From: Microbulbifer elongatus
Lineage (GTDB): Bacteria > Pseudomonadota > Gammaproteobacteria > Pseudomonadales > Cellvibrionaceae
Length of the DNA: 64,000 nucleotides
Assembly (NCBI RefSeq): GCF_021165935.1
Contig: NZ_CP088953.1
Location: forward strand, 2,341,501 to 2,405,500
Direction: 5' to 3'
Position numbers and translations under genes: made by a program. This document shows positions 42,976 through 52,593 of the stretch, one piece after another; position 1 is the first letter of the stretch, and the number at the start of each line of letters is the position of its first letter. A model generated the notes under the pieces. That model was not told the origin of the DNA and did no database searches. It saw only the letters and a list, made by a program, of their open reading frames with translations.

Positions 42976-45186
42976 ATGCGACCTTATAGTCTAAGAACAA
43001 ATACCCCCCTCAAACTAAACCCTATCGCACAAGTGATTGCCGCCAGCCTCAGCGCACTACTGGCTCAGGCAGCCACCGCCCAGGAAGCTACTGCTGACCG
43101 CGCGGACAATAGCGCAAATCTCGCTCTGGAAGAAGTCACCGTGACTGCCCAGAGAAAATCCCAGAACCTGCAGAGCGTCCCCATCGCTGTGTCCGCCTTT
43201 GGTGAAGAAGCCATGGAGCGCGGCAATATGCTGGATGTGGAAGATGTCTCCGCAATGACTCCGGGATTTTCTTTGTCTTCCTATAACCCGGTTACCCCGC
43301 AGCCGTACATCCGCGGTGTGGGCACCAACTCCAGCTCCGTCGGTGACGATGCCTCCGTGGGCGTGTTTATCGATGAAGTATACGCAGGTCGCGCTGGTGG
43401 CTACCGCGCGGATATGTTCGATATCGAGCGCGTGGAAGTGCTGCGCGGGCCGCAAGGTTCGCTTTATGGCCGCAATGTGGCCGGTGGTGCGATCAATGTC
43501 ATCACCAAAAATCCGACCGATAGCTTCGAGGCCAAGGCCAAGGTGACCGGTGGCAATTACGATCTGAAAGAATTCCGCGGCATGGTGAACGGCCAGCTTT
43601 CAGACAATGTGAATGGCCGTGTGGCGGTTTCCCGTCGCACCCGCGACGGTTGGATCGAGAATGTCGCCACAGGCAATGAACTGGCCAATCAGGACAACCT
43701 GTCTGCCCGCGGTAAACTTGCCATTACTTTGGGTGATCGCACCGATCTGTTGCTGAGTGCCGACTATGCCACCGATGATCTGATCGGCTCCGGTGCCCGC
43801 AGCATTGTCGGTTACGAGGATGTATTCGGTGTGGAGCATCCCACCGAAAACCGTCCGGACAAAGTGGATCTGTTTGTGGATGGCTTCGCCGAGCGCGATA
43901 TGCACGGTGTCTCCGCAAAGCTGACCCACTCCCTGGAGACCGTTGACCTGGTGTCCATTACCGCCTATCGCGCACAGGAATACGCGTTCAACGACGACCT
44001 GATGGGTACTTATCTGGCGCCGGCGGATGCGGCCATGACCAATGACGTTGAGGAAGACTCGAGCCAGTTCAGTCAGGAGCTGCGCATCCAGTCTGCCGGT
44101 ACCGAAGCGCTGGAGTGGACCGCTGGCCTCTACCTGTTTAAAGAGGAAGTGAACCGCGTTGAGAGTTTTGACTCTTCACTGGTTTACACCCTGATGGGCT
44201 ACGAGGGACTGAGCTCCCGACCGGTGTGGGATGCCAGCAACGATACCACCAGCTATGCCGCCTTTGGTGAGGCGACCTATCACTTCTCTCCGGCACTGAG
44301 TGCCACCTTCGGTGGTCGCTATACCTACGACAATAAAGCGTTCAGTAGTGTGGCCACGGGTAGTGGTGATCTGTTCGGTTTCCTGGCGGAAGACTACGAA
44401 GTTACCGCTGAGAAGGACTGGAAAAAGTTCACGCCCAAAGCGACCCTGACCTATACCACGGAAAACGCCAATATCGTCTACGCGACGATTTCCGAAGGCT
44501 ACAAGGCCGGTGGGTTTAATGGCATTGCTGCCACTGAGCAGGGTGCCACTGTCGCGTTTGATCCGGAAAACGCCACCAATTATGAGCTGGGCTTCAAAAC
44601 CAGCCTGATGGGCCAGCGTGTTCGTCTGAACGGTGCGGTGTTCTACCTGGAGTACAGCGATTTGCAGAGTTTCACCGTAGACCTGGAGTCCGGTCAGGTG
44701 GAAACCGCCACGGGTGATGCGGAAATCAAAGGGGTCGAGCTTGAGGTCTCCGCATTTGTAACCGACGGATTGTTGCTGGCTCTGAATTACGGCTATACCG
44801 ACTCCGAATATGTGCGCTTCGCGTCCCGCCCGGAAATTGTCGGCAATCATCTCGCGCGTACCCCGGAGCATAGTGCATCCACCAGCCTGAACTACGAGTG
44901 GCCACTGGCCAACGGCTCTGCGCTGAACTTCAATACCAACGCCATGTACCAAAGCCAGGTGTACTACAGTGTGGGTAACGTGGATGCGGCGTCCGACGAT
45001 GCCCGCACCCTGGTCAATGCCAACGTCACCTGGGACAACTACGCGGGCCTCAAGGTTGCACTCTGGGGCAAAAACCTAACGGACGAAGAGTACATCGCGC
45101 ACTCCTTCGACCAGTCCGGCATGGGCTTCGCGATTATGGGTGAACCCACCACCTGGGGTGTTAGCGTAACCAGAGAGTTCTTCTGA
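42976..45186 (+). CDS. TonB-dependent receptor of the carnitine locus
   Basis: A protein of 736 aa. A signal peptide ends near AATAQ (residue 36), followed by a TonB box LEEVTVTAQRKSQNLQSVPIAVSAF, a plug (TPGFSLSSYNPVTPQPYIRGVGTN, ERVEVLRGPQGSLYGRNVAGGAINVITKNP) and a barrel ending WGVSVTREFF. The plug is of the type common in nutrient-scavenging receptors of marine and polymer-degrading bacteria rather than siderophore receptors. Lying between cdhR and the BCCT transporter, it may import carnitine, an acylcarnitine or a larger conjugate across the outer membrane; that is inference from position only. Confidence 0.85.
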   Translation: MRPYSLRTNTPLKLNPIAQVIAASLSALLAQAATAQEATADRADNSANLALEEVTVTAQRKSQNLQSVPIAVSAFGEEAMERGNMLDVEDVSAMTPGFSLSSYNPVTPQPYIRGVGTNSSSVGDDASVGVFIDEVYAGRAGGYRADMFDIERVEVLRGPQGSLYGRNVAGGAINVITKNPTDSFEAKAKVTGGNYDLKEFRGMVNGQLSDNVNGRVAVSRRTRDGWIENVATGNELANQDNLSARGKLAITLGDRTDLLLSADYATDDLIGSGARSIVGYEDVFGVEHPTENRPDKVDLFVDGFAERDMHGVSAKLTHSLETVDLVSITAYRAQEYAFNDDLMGTYLAPADAAMTNDVEEDSSQFSQELRIQSAGTEALEWTAGLYLFKEEVNRVESFDSSLVYTLMGYEGLSSRPVWDASNDTTSYAAFGEATYHFSPALSATFGGRYTYDNKAFSSVATGSGDLFGFLAEDYEVTAEKDWKKFTPKATLTYTTENANIVYATISEGYKAGGFNGIAATEQGATVAFDPENATNYELGFKTSLMGQRVRLNGAVFYLEYSDLQSFTVDLESGQVETATGDAEIKGVELEVSAFVTDGLLLALNYGYTDSEYVRFASRPEIVGNHLARTPEHSASTSLNYEWPLANGSALNFNTNAMYQSQVYYSVGNVDAASDDARTLVNANVTWDNYAGLKVALWGKNLTDEEYIAHSFDQSGMGFAIMGEPTTWGVSVTREFF

Positions 45187-45199
45187 TTGCGACCACACT

Positions 45200-45235
45200 C
45201 GGGGATAGCCGGAAACGCGGCTATCCCCGTTTTTT
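45200..45235 (+). terminator. Terminator after the TonB receptor
   Basis: A 12-bp stem (45200-45211 with 45218-45229) followed by TTTTTT. Confidence 0.88.
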
Positions 45236-45271
45236 CATTCCGAACAGCACACCCTGAACAGGAAGATACGT

Positions 45272-46864
45272 GTGAATAGCTCCCAACCGGTCGTGGCCGC
45301 CGACCGCCCACGGCTGGATCTCCCCGTTTTTATCCCCGCGTTTGCCATTGCCGTCATCGCCGCCTGCTTCCTGGTGTTCCGCCCGGAGCAGGCGGAAGCC
45401 TGGGCCGCACACCTGATGTCGCTGGTGACCAGTCAGTTTGGCTGGTTGTTTGTCATTTTCGGTTTCGGCACCTTTGTGTTTGCCCTGTGGCTGGCCTTTG
45501 GCCGTTTTGGTCAGGTGAAGCTTTCACGCACCGATGAGCCACCGGAGTATTCCGAGCTCAGCTGGGCGGCGATGATGTTTTCCGCTGGTATCGGTATCGG
45601 CCTGGTGAGCTGGTCGTTTGTAGAGCCGATTTACTATCTCTCCACACCGCCTCTGCATATCAAACCGCATTCGGCGCGCGCCGCGGAATGGGGCCATATG
45701 TATACCCTGTTTCACTGGAGCTTCGTGCCCTGGGCGCTGTATGCGGTGCCCTCGGTAGCCGTCGCTTACGTCCTGCATGCGCGCCACCGCCCGCTGCTGC
45801 GTATTTCGGAAGTATGCCGACCGGTATTGGGCAACCGCGTGGATGGCTGGGTAGGCTCGGTGATCGATACTCTGATCATTCTCGGCCTGATCGCGGGTGC
45901 CGGCACCTCCCTGGGGCTTGGGGTACCGCTGGTGTCGGCGTTGACCACCTCGACTCTGGGGATTGAAGAAAATCTCTACACCCGCCTCGGCGTAATCGGG
46001 GTCTGGACAGTGATTTTTGGTGTCAGCGCCTACAAAGGGCTGAAGGCCGGCATCCGCATTCTCAGTGATATCAATATTTTCCTCGCCATTGCACTGGTTC
46101 TACTGGTGCTGTTTGTGGGGCCGACGGTGTTTATTCTGTCGCTTTCCGCCAACAGCCTGGGCCTGATGCTGGACAGCTTTCCCCGAATCAGTTTCTGGCT
46201 GGATCCGGTGAAAGATGGCGGTTTTCCCGATGCCTGGACGCTGTTTTACTGGGCCTGGTGGATTGCCTACGCACCCTTGATGGGACTGTTCTTTGGGCGT
46301 ATTTCCCGCGGTCGCACCATTCGCCAGACGGTGCTGGGCATCATCCTGTGGGGCAGCCTCGGGTGTATATCGTTTCTGAGTATCTGCGGTGCCTATGCAC
46401 TACACCTGGAGCTGGATGGGGTGCTGGAAGTGTCGCGCATGCTCAGTGAAAACGGCATTCCCGCAACCGTAGTGGAAATCGTAAAAACGCTGCCGTTCAG
46501 TCAGGTGCTACTGGCTGCATTTACCGTGCTGAGCTTTGTGTTCCTGGCCACCACGCTCGATTCGTCTGCCTATGTCCTGGCAAGTATCAGCACCAAAAAT
46601 CTGTATGGCGAAGACGAACCGGGTAAGCGCAACCGCCTGGCCTGGGCCTTTGCCCTGGCGATGATTGCCGTCGGCCTGCTGTTCGCCAGCGGTCTGCAAA
46701 CGGTCAAATCGCTCACCATTATTCTCGCGCTGCCACTAACGGCAGTGCTGTTCGTGGTTTTTCGATCGCTGACCCGCGCCCTGGGCGAGGACTTTGGCAA
46801 GCGCGTGCGCAAGCCGGCCCTGGTGATCGCCCCGACAAACAATGCTTCGAATAAGGAATCTTGA
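45272..46864 (+). CDS. BCCT-family betaine/carnitine transporter
   Basis: A protein of 530 aa with twelve membrane helices. The glycine-rich stretch MFSAGIGIGLVSWSFVEPIYYL near residue 100 and the tryptophan box WTLFYWAWWIAYAPLMGLFFGRISRGRTIRQ near 316 define the BCCT family. The location in a carnitine cluster argues for carnitine (or betaine) as substrate; sodium or proton coupling, or exchange as in CaiT, cannot be decided by eye. The start is GTG with AGGAAG upstream. The next gene begins two bases after its stop. Confidence 0.88.
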   Translation: MNSSQPVVAADRPRLDLPVFIPAFAIAVIAACFLVFRPEQAEAWAAHLMSLVTSQFGWLFVIFGFGTFVFALWLAFGRFGQVKLSRTDEPPEYSELSWAAMMFSAGIGIGLVSWSFVEPIYYLSTPPLHIKPHSARAAEWGHMYTLFHWSFVPWALYAVPSVAVAYVLHARHRPLLRISEVCRPVLGNRVDGWVGSVIDTLIILGLIAGAGTSLGLGVPLVSALTTSTLGIEENLYTRLGVIGVWTVIFGVSAYKGLKAGIRILSDINIFLAIALVLLVLFVGPTVFILSLSANSLGLMLDSFPRISFWLDPVKDGGFPDAWTLFYWAWWIAYAPLMGLFFGRISRGRTIRQTVLGIILWGSLGCISFLSICGAYALHLELDGVLEVSRMLSENGIPATVVEIVKTLPFSQVLLAAFTVLSFVFLATTLDSSAYVLASISTKNLYGEDEPGKRNRLAWAFALAMIAVGLLFASGLQTVKSLTIILALPLTAVLFVVFRSLTRALGEDFGKRVRKPALVIAPTNNASNKES

Positions 46865-46865
46865 A

Positions 46866-47786
46866 ATGTCTAAAAAATTTTTAATGCTTGGGGCGCTGTT
46901 GAGCGCGACCCTCTTTGCTGTGAGCAGTGCGCTGGCCTCCGATGAAAGCCGTAAAGAACTGGAAGAAGTTGTGGAAGAGGGCGGTGCTGCGCAGTTTATT
47001 GCCAATGCTATTGCCCATGCCAAGGCGACCGTAAAAGACACGGATATGGATGCAATCAGCAAAGCGCTGCGCCCGTACGATCAGCGCTACTTTCCGGAAG
47101 GCGAGGGCGCGGTTCCTACCGTGTTGTTCTTTCACGGCTGCAGTGGACCCACCGAAAGCCACGAACAGGACTGGGCCCGTCGCCTGAATAAGGAAGGTGT
47201 CGGTATGATCGCCGTAGATAGCTACAAAGGTCGCGGCATCAAATGGCAGGATGCGTGTAATTTCCAGGCCATGACGCCCTGGCAGCGCTCGGCGGATATT
47301 CTCGCCACCATTGAAGACGTGAAAAATGATCCGCGCGTGGATGCGGAGCAGCTGTATCTCGCGGGTTTCTCCCACGGCGCTGTCACCATCTGGGCCGCAC
47401 TGACCCAGGCCTCTGCAAAATCTGCCCCTATCAGTCTGACGGAATGGCCGCAAGTGGATTTTGAACGTCGTGTACAGGGTGCCTTTATGTTCTACGGTAC
47501 CTGCATGCAGCCCTGGACGGTGGACGTGGATGCTGTTGCCTTCCTCGGCACCGAAGACCGTTATATCGAAGAGGAAGTGTGCCAGGCCTACCAGCCGAAC
47601 CACCCCAAAGGTGCTGGCGAACTGACCCTGAAAATATACAAGGGCGCTACCCACACCTTCGACCATGCCAACCCCAATCAGGCGAATATCGATGCGGGTT
47701 CTGTATACGATGCCGCCGCTACTGAAGACGCGTGGCAGACCATGCTGGGGATGATTCACGCGGGAACAAACGGGGAAGCCAACTAA
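46866..47786 (+). CDS. Exported dienelactone-hydrolase-like protein
   Basis: A protein of 306 aa from ATG 46866 (AAGGAAT upstream, two bases after the BCCT stop). A signal peptide (LMLGALLSATLFAVSSALA) is followed by an alpha/beta-hydrolase: TVLFFHGCSGPTESHEQDW near residue 80 (oxyanion hole), nucleophile elbow YLAGFSHGAVTIW near 165 with Ser in GFSHG, and the His in GATHTFDH near 262. Exported and in the middle of a carnitine operon, it could free carnitine from esters outside the cytoplasm; this is inference. The stop overlaps the next start (TAATG). Confidence 0.78.
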   Translation: MSKKFLMLGALLSATLFAVSSALASDESRKELEEVVEEGGAAQFIANAIAHAKATVKDTDMDAISKALRPYDQRYFPEGEGAVPTVLFFHGCSGPTESHEQDWARRLNKEGVGMIAVDSYKGRGIKWQDACNFQAMTPWQRSADILATIEDVKNDPRVDAEQLYLAGFSHGAVTIWAALTQASAKSAPISLTEWPQVDFERRVQGAFMFYGTCMQPWTVDVDAVAFLGTEDRYIEEEVCQAYQPNHPKGAGELTLKIYKGATHTFDHANPNQANIDAGSVYDAAATEDAWQTMLGMIHAGTNGEAN

Positions 47787-48208
47787 TGGCTGCCGTTCGC
47801 ACTTTTTCCGGCGTGGCCCACACCTGGCTGTGTGATGAAATGGGGCATATGAACACCCGCAATTACGTGGGGATGTTCGATGATGCCATGCAGCACTTTA
47901 TGCTGATCCTCGGGCATAACGCCATGGTCGATGGCGAGCGTCGCCTGGGATGGGCAGACGTGCGCCACGAGATCGACTACAAGGCGGAAGTACCGGAGGG
48001 CGCACTGGTGCATGTGGACTGCGAGGCACTGAAAATCGGCAACAGTTCGATTACCTATCGTCAGACGCTGGTATTGAGTGAAAGTGGTGAAGTGGCGGCG
48101 ATCAATCGCGCCACTTCGGTGCTGTTTGACCTCAAGGAGCGTGGTACCGCGCGCATTCCGCAGGTGATGCGGGACAAGGTGGGTGAATATTTGGCGGCGG
48201 AAGGCTAG
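47786..48208 (+). CDS. cdhB: Betainyl-CoA thioesterase, hot-dog fold
   Basis: A protein of 140 aa with the hot-dog fold pattern of 4-hydroxybenzoyl-CoA-type thioesterases: TWLCDEMGHMNTRNYVGMFDDAMQHFM near residue 13 with the catalytic Asp/His region, and ADVRHEIDYKAEVPEGALVHVDCEAL near 58. Its place directly behind a BCCT transporter and opposite cdhA-cdhC fits CdhB, which hydrolyses betainyl-CoA to glycine betaine and CoA. Translationally coupled to the upstream hydrolase. Confidence 0.82.
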   Translation: MAAVRTFSGVAHTWLCDEMGHMNTRNYVGMFDDAMQHFMLILGHNAMVDGERRLGWADVRHEIDYKAEVPEGALVHVDCEALKIGNSSITYRQTLVLSESGEVAAINRATSVLFDLKERGTARIPQVMRDKVGEYLAAEG

Positions 48209-48286
48209 GGAACCTCTGATTTTGCTTTTTCTCGATCCACGAATTTCTGTATCGTAGTATTCAGTCACTCTGGATAACGCTACGCC

Positions 48287-49507
48287 ATGGCCTTTGAGGT
48301 TCTGAAAGACCGCAATTACGCGCTGTACCTGGGCGGGAATACCGTCTCCTGGATTGGCACCTGGATGCAGCGCACTGCCATTGGCTGGTTATCGTGGGAG
48401 CTGACGGAGTCCTCGACCTGGGTAGGGCTTATCGTACTTGCCCAGTACCTTCCTCTGGTTTTTATTGCGCCGTTGTTCGGCGTGCTGATCGATCGCATGG
48501 ATCGCCGGCGCTACGCCATTGCCTGCCTGCTGGTACAGATCCTGTTCAATACCGGGCTTTTCGTGACCCACGCGCTGGGTTTTCTCAATATTCACGCGCT
48601 GCTTGCCTGCTGTGTATTGCTCGGTATTGGCAATGCCGCCTACCAGCCGATCCGCCTGACGCTGATTCACGATATCGCACCGCGGGAATTTCTCACGCAG
48701 GCCATCAGTCTGAATGCGGTGGTGTTCAATGTTACCCGCCTGGTAGGCCCCGCATTGGGCGGTGTGTCCATCAGCACCATCGGCGTTGGCGGTACTTTCC
48801 TGATCAACACCCTGACCTTTCTCGGAACGCTGCTTGCTCTTCTGGTGGTGCAGATACGACCCACGGCGCGCAGTCAGAAGGGCGGTGGTGTCCTCTTCCA
48901 GTTGCGCGAAGGCCTGCTCTATATCAAAAGCACTCCAAAATTTCTCGAGCTCTTTATTCTTTCGGTTGCCATCGCCGTCTTGGGACGCGGGGTGTTGGAG
49001 TTGCTGCCCGCCTTCGCCGGGGGCGTGTTCCACAGTGGCAGTAGCGGCCTCGCGATCCTGATGGCGGTGGCCGGTGCGGGCGGTATTGTCGCCGGTGTTG
49101 TGTTATCCGGAACGACCCGGCGCAGCACGCTGGTAACCTTTATCACCATGGGATGCGCGTTGCAGGGGCTGTTTGTGCTGATGCTCGGTTTTTCCAGTCA
49201 GTTTTTACTGGCGGCCCTCAGCATCTTCGGTATTGCCGCCATGTCCACACTGGCCAGTATCGGTATGCAGGCCGCTTTACAGGCGGACCTCGACGGCGCA
49301 TTCCGGGGCCGGGTAGTGAGCCTGTGGGGGATGACCACGGTGGCCGGGCCAGCGGTCGGCGCATCGCTACTCGGCGCTCTGGCCCAGATAACCGGGTTAC
49401 CAGCAGTGGCAGTGCTCAGTGGGGTATTGTGTGCGGTGGTATGTTGCGGCGTCATGTGGCGCAGCCGCTTTTTTCCCGTCGGCAGCGCTGGGCGAGCCGT
49501 AGGGTAA
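48287..49507 (+). CDS. MFS transporter, DHA3/EntS-like
   Basis: A protein of 406 aa with twelve hydrophobic segments. LYLGGNTVSWIGTWMQRTAIGWLSWELT near the start, FGVLIDRMDRRRYAIACLL (loop 2-3 motif with DRMDRRR) and GNAAYQPIRLTLIHDIAP near 110 belong to the MFS-3 group of exporters. It most likely expels small molecules from the inner membrane; the substrate is unknown. Only 78 bases separate it from the carnitine operon, so it may be cotranscribed, but its function need not be related. Confidence 0.82.
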   Translation: MAFEVLKDRNYALYLGGNTVSWIGTWMQRTAIGWLSWELTESSTWVGLIVLAQYLPLVFIAPLFGVLIDRMDRRRYAIACLLVQILFNTGLFVTHALGFLNIHALLACCVLLGIGNAAYQPIRLTLIHDIAPREFLTQAISLNAVVFNVTRLVGPALGGVSISTIGVGGTFLINTLTFLGTLLALLVVQIRPTARSQKGGGVLFQLREGLLYIKSTPKFLELFILSVAIAVLGRGVLELLPAFAGGVFHSGSSGLAILMAVAGAGGIVAGVVLSGTTRRSTLVTFITMGCALQGLFVLMLGFSSQFLLAALSIFGIAAMSTLASIGMQAALQADLDGAFRGRVVSLWGMTTVAGPAVGASLLGALAQITGLPAVAVLSGVLCAVVCCGVMWRSRFFPVGSAGRAVG

Positions 49508-49549
49508 ACTTGGCCGGGCTGATATCGAGAACTGGATTGGGAGATTTTC

Positions 49550-50248
49550 GTGCGCACCCTTGCCCCCTCTGTTGCCCTGATTCCCGGCTTTATGCTGGAT
49601 GAAACACTGTGGAACGAATTTCGGCTTTACCTTCCGCAAGACTGGAGCCTTCATACCGCAGCCCTGGGCAATGGGCCGACCATCCGCGATATGGCGTCCG
49701 ATATTGCCGAGCGCCTGCCGGAACGGTTCGTCCTGATCGGTTTCTCACTCGGTGGTTATATTGCCCGGCAACTGGCTGCAGATTTCCCGGAGCGGGTGGA
49801 GGCGCTGATCCTTGTTGCCAGTTCGTTGCGCGACGACACCGCGCAGCAGAGGAAAACAAAAACGCAGGCGGTGCAGGCACTGACCCCGGAGCGATTTCGG
49901 GGCCTGAGTAACAGTACCATTGCCCATTCACTGCACCCGGATAACGCCTCGGACAAAACCCTGATCTCGACGATCAAGGAAATGAGTCGCCGGTTGGGGT
50001 ATCAGGCGTTGGCGACACAATCGGCACTGGACCGCTCTCAGGTTCCGGCGTCGACAATCCAGTGCCCGACCCTGGTGATTGCCAGTGCAAACGATGCGCT
50101 GCGTTCTCTGGAAGAAGCGGACGAGCTGGCGGCGGCGATTCCAGGCGCCGAGCTCCGGCGGATCGATGGCGGCGGTCATATGCTTCCCCTGGAGCAGCCC
50201 CAGGCACTGGCGGACGCCATTGTGCACTGGCTGGATCAACCCCAGTAG
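49550..50248 (+). CDS. Alpha/beta hydrolase
   Basis: A protein of 232 aa from GTG 49550. LIPGFMLDETLWNEF near residue 10, nucleophile elbow VLIGFSLGGYIARQLA near 61 with Ser in GFSLGG, the acid in VIASANDALRSLEEA near 178, and His in IDGGGHMLPLEQPQAL near 205 give a complete Ser-Asp-His set of the MhpC/pimeloyl-ACP-esterase-like kind. The substrate is unknown. It converges on the antiporter gene with only four bases between the stops and no evident terminator. Confidence 0.82.
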   Translation: MRTLAPSVALIPGFMLDETLWNEFRLYLPQDWSLHTAALGNGPTIRDMASDIAERLPERFVLIGFSLGGYIARQLAADFPERVEALILVASSLRDDTAQQRKTKTQAVQALTPERFRGLSNSTIAHSLHPDNASDKTLISTIKEMSRRLGYQALATQSALDRSQVPASTIQCPTLVIASANDALRSLEEADELAAAIPGAELRRIDGGGHMLPLEQPQALADAIVHWLDQPQ

Positions 50249-50252
50249 GCTA

Positions 50253-51641
50253 CTAATTTTCGCGCTCGGTCGCCCCTCGGGTAGGACGCCCACGAAACGA
50301 TCCGGTAACGATGGAAATCAGTGCACTGATCCCCAGCAGCCAGCAGTAGTGGATACTGCCCGCTAGCGCCAAAGGCGAGACTTTTGCCAGAGACGATGCC
50401 AGCAGTATCTGTGCACCGTAGGGAAGCATTCCCTGTACCACGCAGGAAAAAATATCCAGCAGACTGGCGCTACGACGGGGTTCCACGCCGTAGCGGGTGG
50501 CCATCTCCCTGGCGAGCTGTCCGGTCAGTAAAATAGCGACGGTATTATTGGCGGTACAGACGTTGGTCAGTGCCACGGCGGTACTGATGCCCGCCTCGCC
50601 GGTTTTGCGCCCGGGTTTACCACGGCTGCACAGATGACTGATACGATCAATCTGCCGGCCCAGCCAGGCCAGTCCGCCACCGGCGTGCATCAGAGCGCCG
50701 AGCCCACCGATCATCAGTGACAGAATCAGGATTTCCTGCATCCCGGTATAGCCCGCGTAAATATCTTTGGACAGGGCGGCAATGGAGTAGTCCGGTTGCA
50801 GTCCCAGCCCAATGGCGCCCGCCAGCAGGATGCCGATAAACAGCACCAGCAGTACATTCACGCCGCTGACCGCCAGTACCAGCACCGCAATATAGGGCAG
50901 CACCCGAACCAGTTCGTAGTCGCCCGGTGCCGTAACCTGCGCGGTGGTGCCGGAGAAGTACAGCCAGATCAATGCGATCACAGCGGCGGGCAGGGCGATC
51001 AGCAGATTCATGCGGAATTTATCCCGCATTTTTACCCCCTGGGTACGGGTGGCGGCGATGGTGGTGTCGGAAATAATCGACAGGTTGTCACCGAACATGG
51101 CCCCGCCCACCACGGTGCCGATGGTGAGCAGTATCGACAAATCCGTGGCATCACTGACGCCCACGGCGATCGGCGCGATGGCGGCGATGGTGCCCATGGA
51201 GGTGCCCATCGCTGTCGCCACGAACGCAGTGATCAGAAACAACCCCGGCAAAACCAGCGTTGAGGGAATCACACTCAGGCCAAAATTCACCGTCGCATCC
51301 ACTCCTCCCACGGCCTTGGCCACGCTGGCGAAAGCACCGGCGAGCAGGTAGATCAGCACCATGGTGACAATGGTCGGATCACCCACACCCCGAATAAAAG
51401 TGTCGATACGCTGGCTGAGAGGGCCGTGGGCGAGCAGGATTCCCAGTGCGATGGCGGGCAGAATCGCGACCGGGGCGGACACCTGATAGAAGCCCATGGC
51501 AACCCCCTGGGACTGATACCAGAGGCCGGCGCCCACAAAGAGTGCGAGAAACAACAGGAGCGGAAGCAGGGCGCGTGCTGATGGTGCCACAGGTGGTGTC
51601 GATGAAGGGGGAGGCGTGGGCTGTGCAGAGTGGTGCGTCAT
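50253..51641 (-). CDS. NhaC-family Na+/H+ antiporter
   Basis: A protein of 462 aa from ATG 51641; the frame extends to 51749 but the upstream part is not conserved-looking. About eleven hydrophobic segments. FVATAMGTSMGTIAAIAPIAVGVS near residue 138 and GTVVGGAMFGDNLSIISDTTIAATRTQGVKMRDKFRMN near 173 are the NhaC signature, and ALTNVCTANNTVAILLTGQLARE near 356 the second-half motif. It would exchange sodium, or another ion or organic acid, for protons at the inner membrane. The Pro/Ser-rich N-terminus (THHSAQPTPPPSSTPP) is cytosolic. Confidence 0.82.
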   Translation of the reverse strand: MTHHSAQPTPPPSSTPPVAPSARALLPLLLFLALFVGAGLWYQSQGVAMGFYQVSAPVAILPAIALGILLAHGPLSQRIDTFIRGVGDPTIVTMVLIYLLAGAFASVAKAVGGVDATVNFGLSVIPSTLVLPGLFLITAFVATAMGTSMGTIAAIAPIAVGVSDATDLSILLTIGTVVGGAMFGDNLSIISDTTIAATRTQGVKMRDKFRMNLLIALPAAVIALIWLYFSGTTAQVTAPGDYELVRVLPYIAVLVLAVSGVNVLLVLFIGILLAGAIGLGLQPDYSIAALSKDIYAGYTGMQEILILSLMIGGLGALMHAGGGLAWLGRQIDRISHLCSRGKPGRKTGEAGISTAVALTNVCTANNTVAILLTGQLAREMATRYGVEPRRSASLLDIFSCVVQGMLPYGAQILLASSLAKVSPLALAGSIHYCWLLGISALISIVTGSFRGRPTRGATEREN

Positions 51642-51837
51642 GAATCCGCTTTGACCATTGAGTTTGCTGATGCAGTAATCGGAAAAGGGCGCGGATTTTA
51701 AACAGTATGGCGGCGGCCGGCTAAGAATTTGCGATGGCCATACGAGCACGATCCGTTATATGACTTGGGCGGTGAAACACCTGGGCCCTTTACAGAATTT
51801 TACATTCTGCCGGGATGGAAGGCTTTGATGTTGTTAA

Positions 51838-51857
51838 TGAGATACATTATCATTATT
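51838..51857 (+). promoter_or_regulatory. Fur-box-like site upstream of the PepSY operon
   Basis: TGAGATACATTATCATTATT matches the Fur pattern: the right half ATTATCATTATT fits the repeated hexamers, and the left half is weaker. It lies 109 bases before the GTG start chosen for the PepSY protein. No unambiguous -35/-10 pair was assigned. Confidence 0.65.
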
Positions 51858-51965
51858 TGTTTGATCCCGCCTGTGCTCTCTGCCTGTCGAAGTCAGATGG
51901 GCGGCGCTCGGGTGGTGGTCTGCACAGGGGTGCACAGAATAAGACGTTTCGGGGGCGGAACCATC

Positions 51966-52574
51966 GTGGCTATATCTCTTGGGTCGGTGCGGCAGTGGCA
52001 CTGGATCAGCTCTGCTGTCTGTCTGGTGGGAATGCTGCTGTTCGCCATCACCGGGATCACCCTGAACCACGCGGGAGAAATCCCTGCCTCGACGCACATT
52101 GTCAGCCACGAGGGACAGGTGCCCGGACCCCTGCTGCAGGAGTTGCGTTCCCTGGGCGCAGACGACGGGGAAGCATTACAGATGCCCGAGTCACTGAAGA
52201 GCTGGCTGGCGTCGGAATATCAGATCTTGATCGCGCGCTCTTATGCGGGTGAATGGGACAGTGGTGAGTTCTATCTTGCGATGCCGCGGCCGGGGGGAGA
52301 CGCCTGGCTGTCACTGGATACCGAGAGTGGTGCGTTTATTTACGAGAGTACCGACCGCGGTTGGATTGCGTATTTTAACGACTTGCATAAGGGGCGGGAC
52401 ACCGGCACAGCCTGGCGTTGGTATCTGGATATGTTCGCAATTGCCTGTGTCGTGTTCTGCGTTACAGGTTTCTGGCTGCTCTGGCAACAATCCTCCCGAC
52501 GGGTTTCTACCTGGCCGGTTACGGCGCTGGGGGTTTTGATTCCTCTGGTGATTGCGCTGGTTTTTATTCACTGA
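51966..52574 (+). CDS. PepSY-associated membrane protein
   Basis: A protein of 202 aa from GTG 51966. The frame is open to 51729, but that would include the Fur-box-like site, and the family usually starts with a short basic/Trp segment such as SVRQWHWISSAVC. Helix 1 (VCLVGMLLFAITGITLNHAG) ends in the conserved NHAG; a periplasmic PepSY-like part follows, with FYLAMPRPGGDAWLSLDTESGAFIYES and DRGWIAYFNDLHKGRDTG (the conserved DLHKG). Two more helices close it. Such proteins occur with iron-siderophore loci and are thought to pass electrons to ferric iron. First gene of a four-gene operon. Confidence 0.82.
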   Translation: MAISLGSVRQWHWISSAVCLVGMLLFAITGITLNHAGEIPASTHIVSHEGQVPGPLLQELRSLGADDGEALQMPESLKSWLASEYQILIARSYAGEWDSGEFYLAMPRPGGDAWLSLDTESGAFIYESTDRGWIAYFNDLHKGRDTGTAWRWYLDMFAIACVVFCVTGFWLLWQQSSRRVSTWPVTALGVLIPLVIALVFIH

Positions 52575-52593
52575 CTGTTAATTTGGAACAAGC

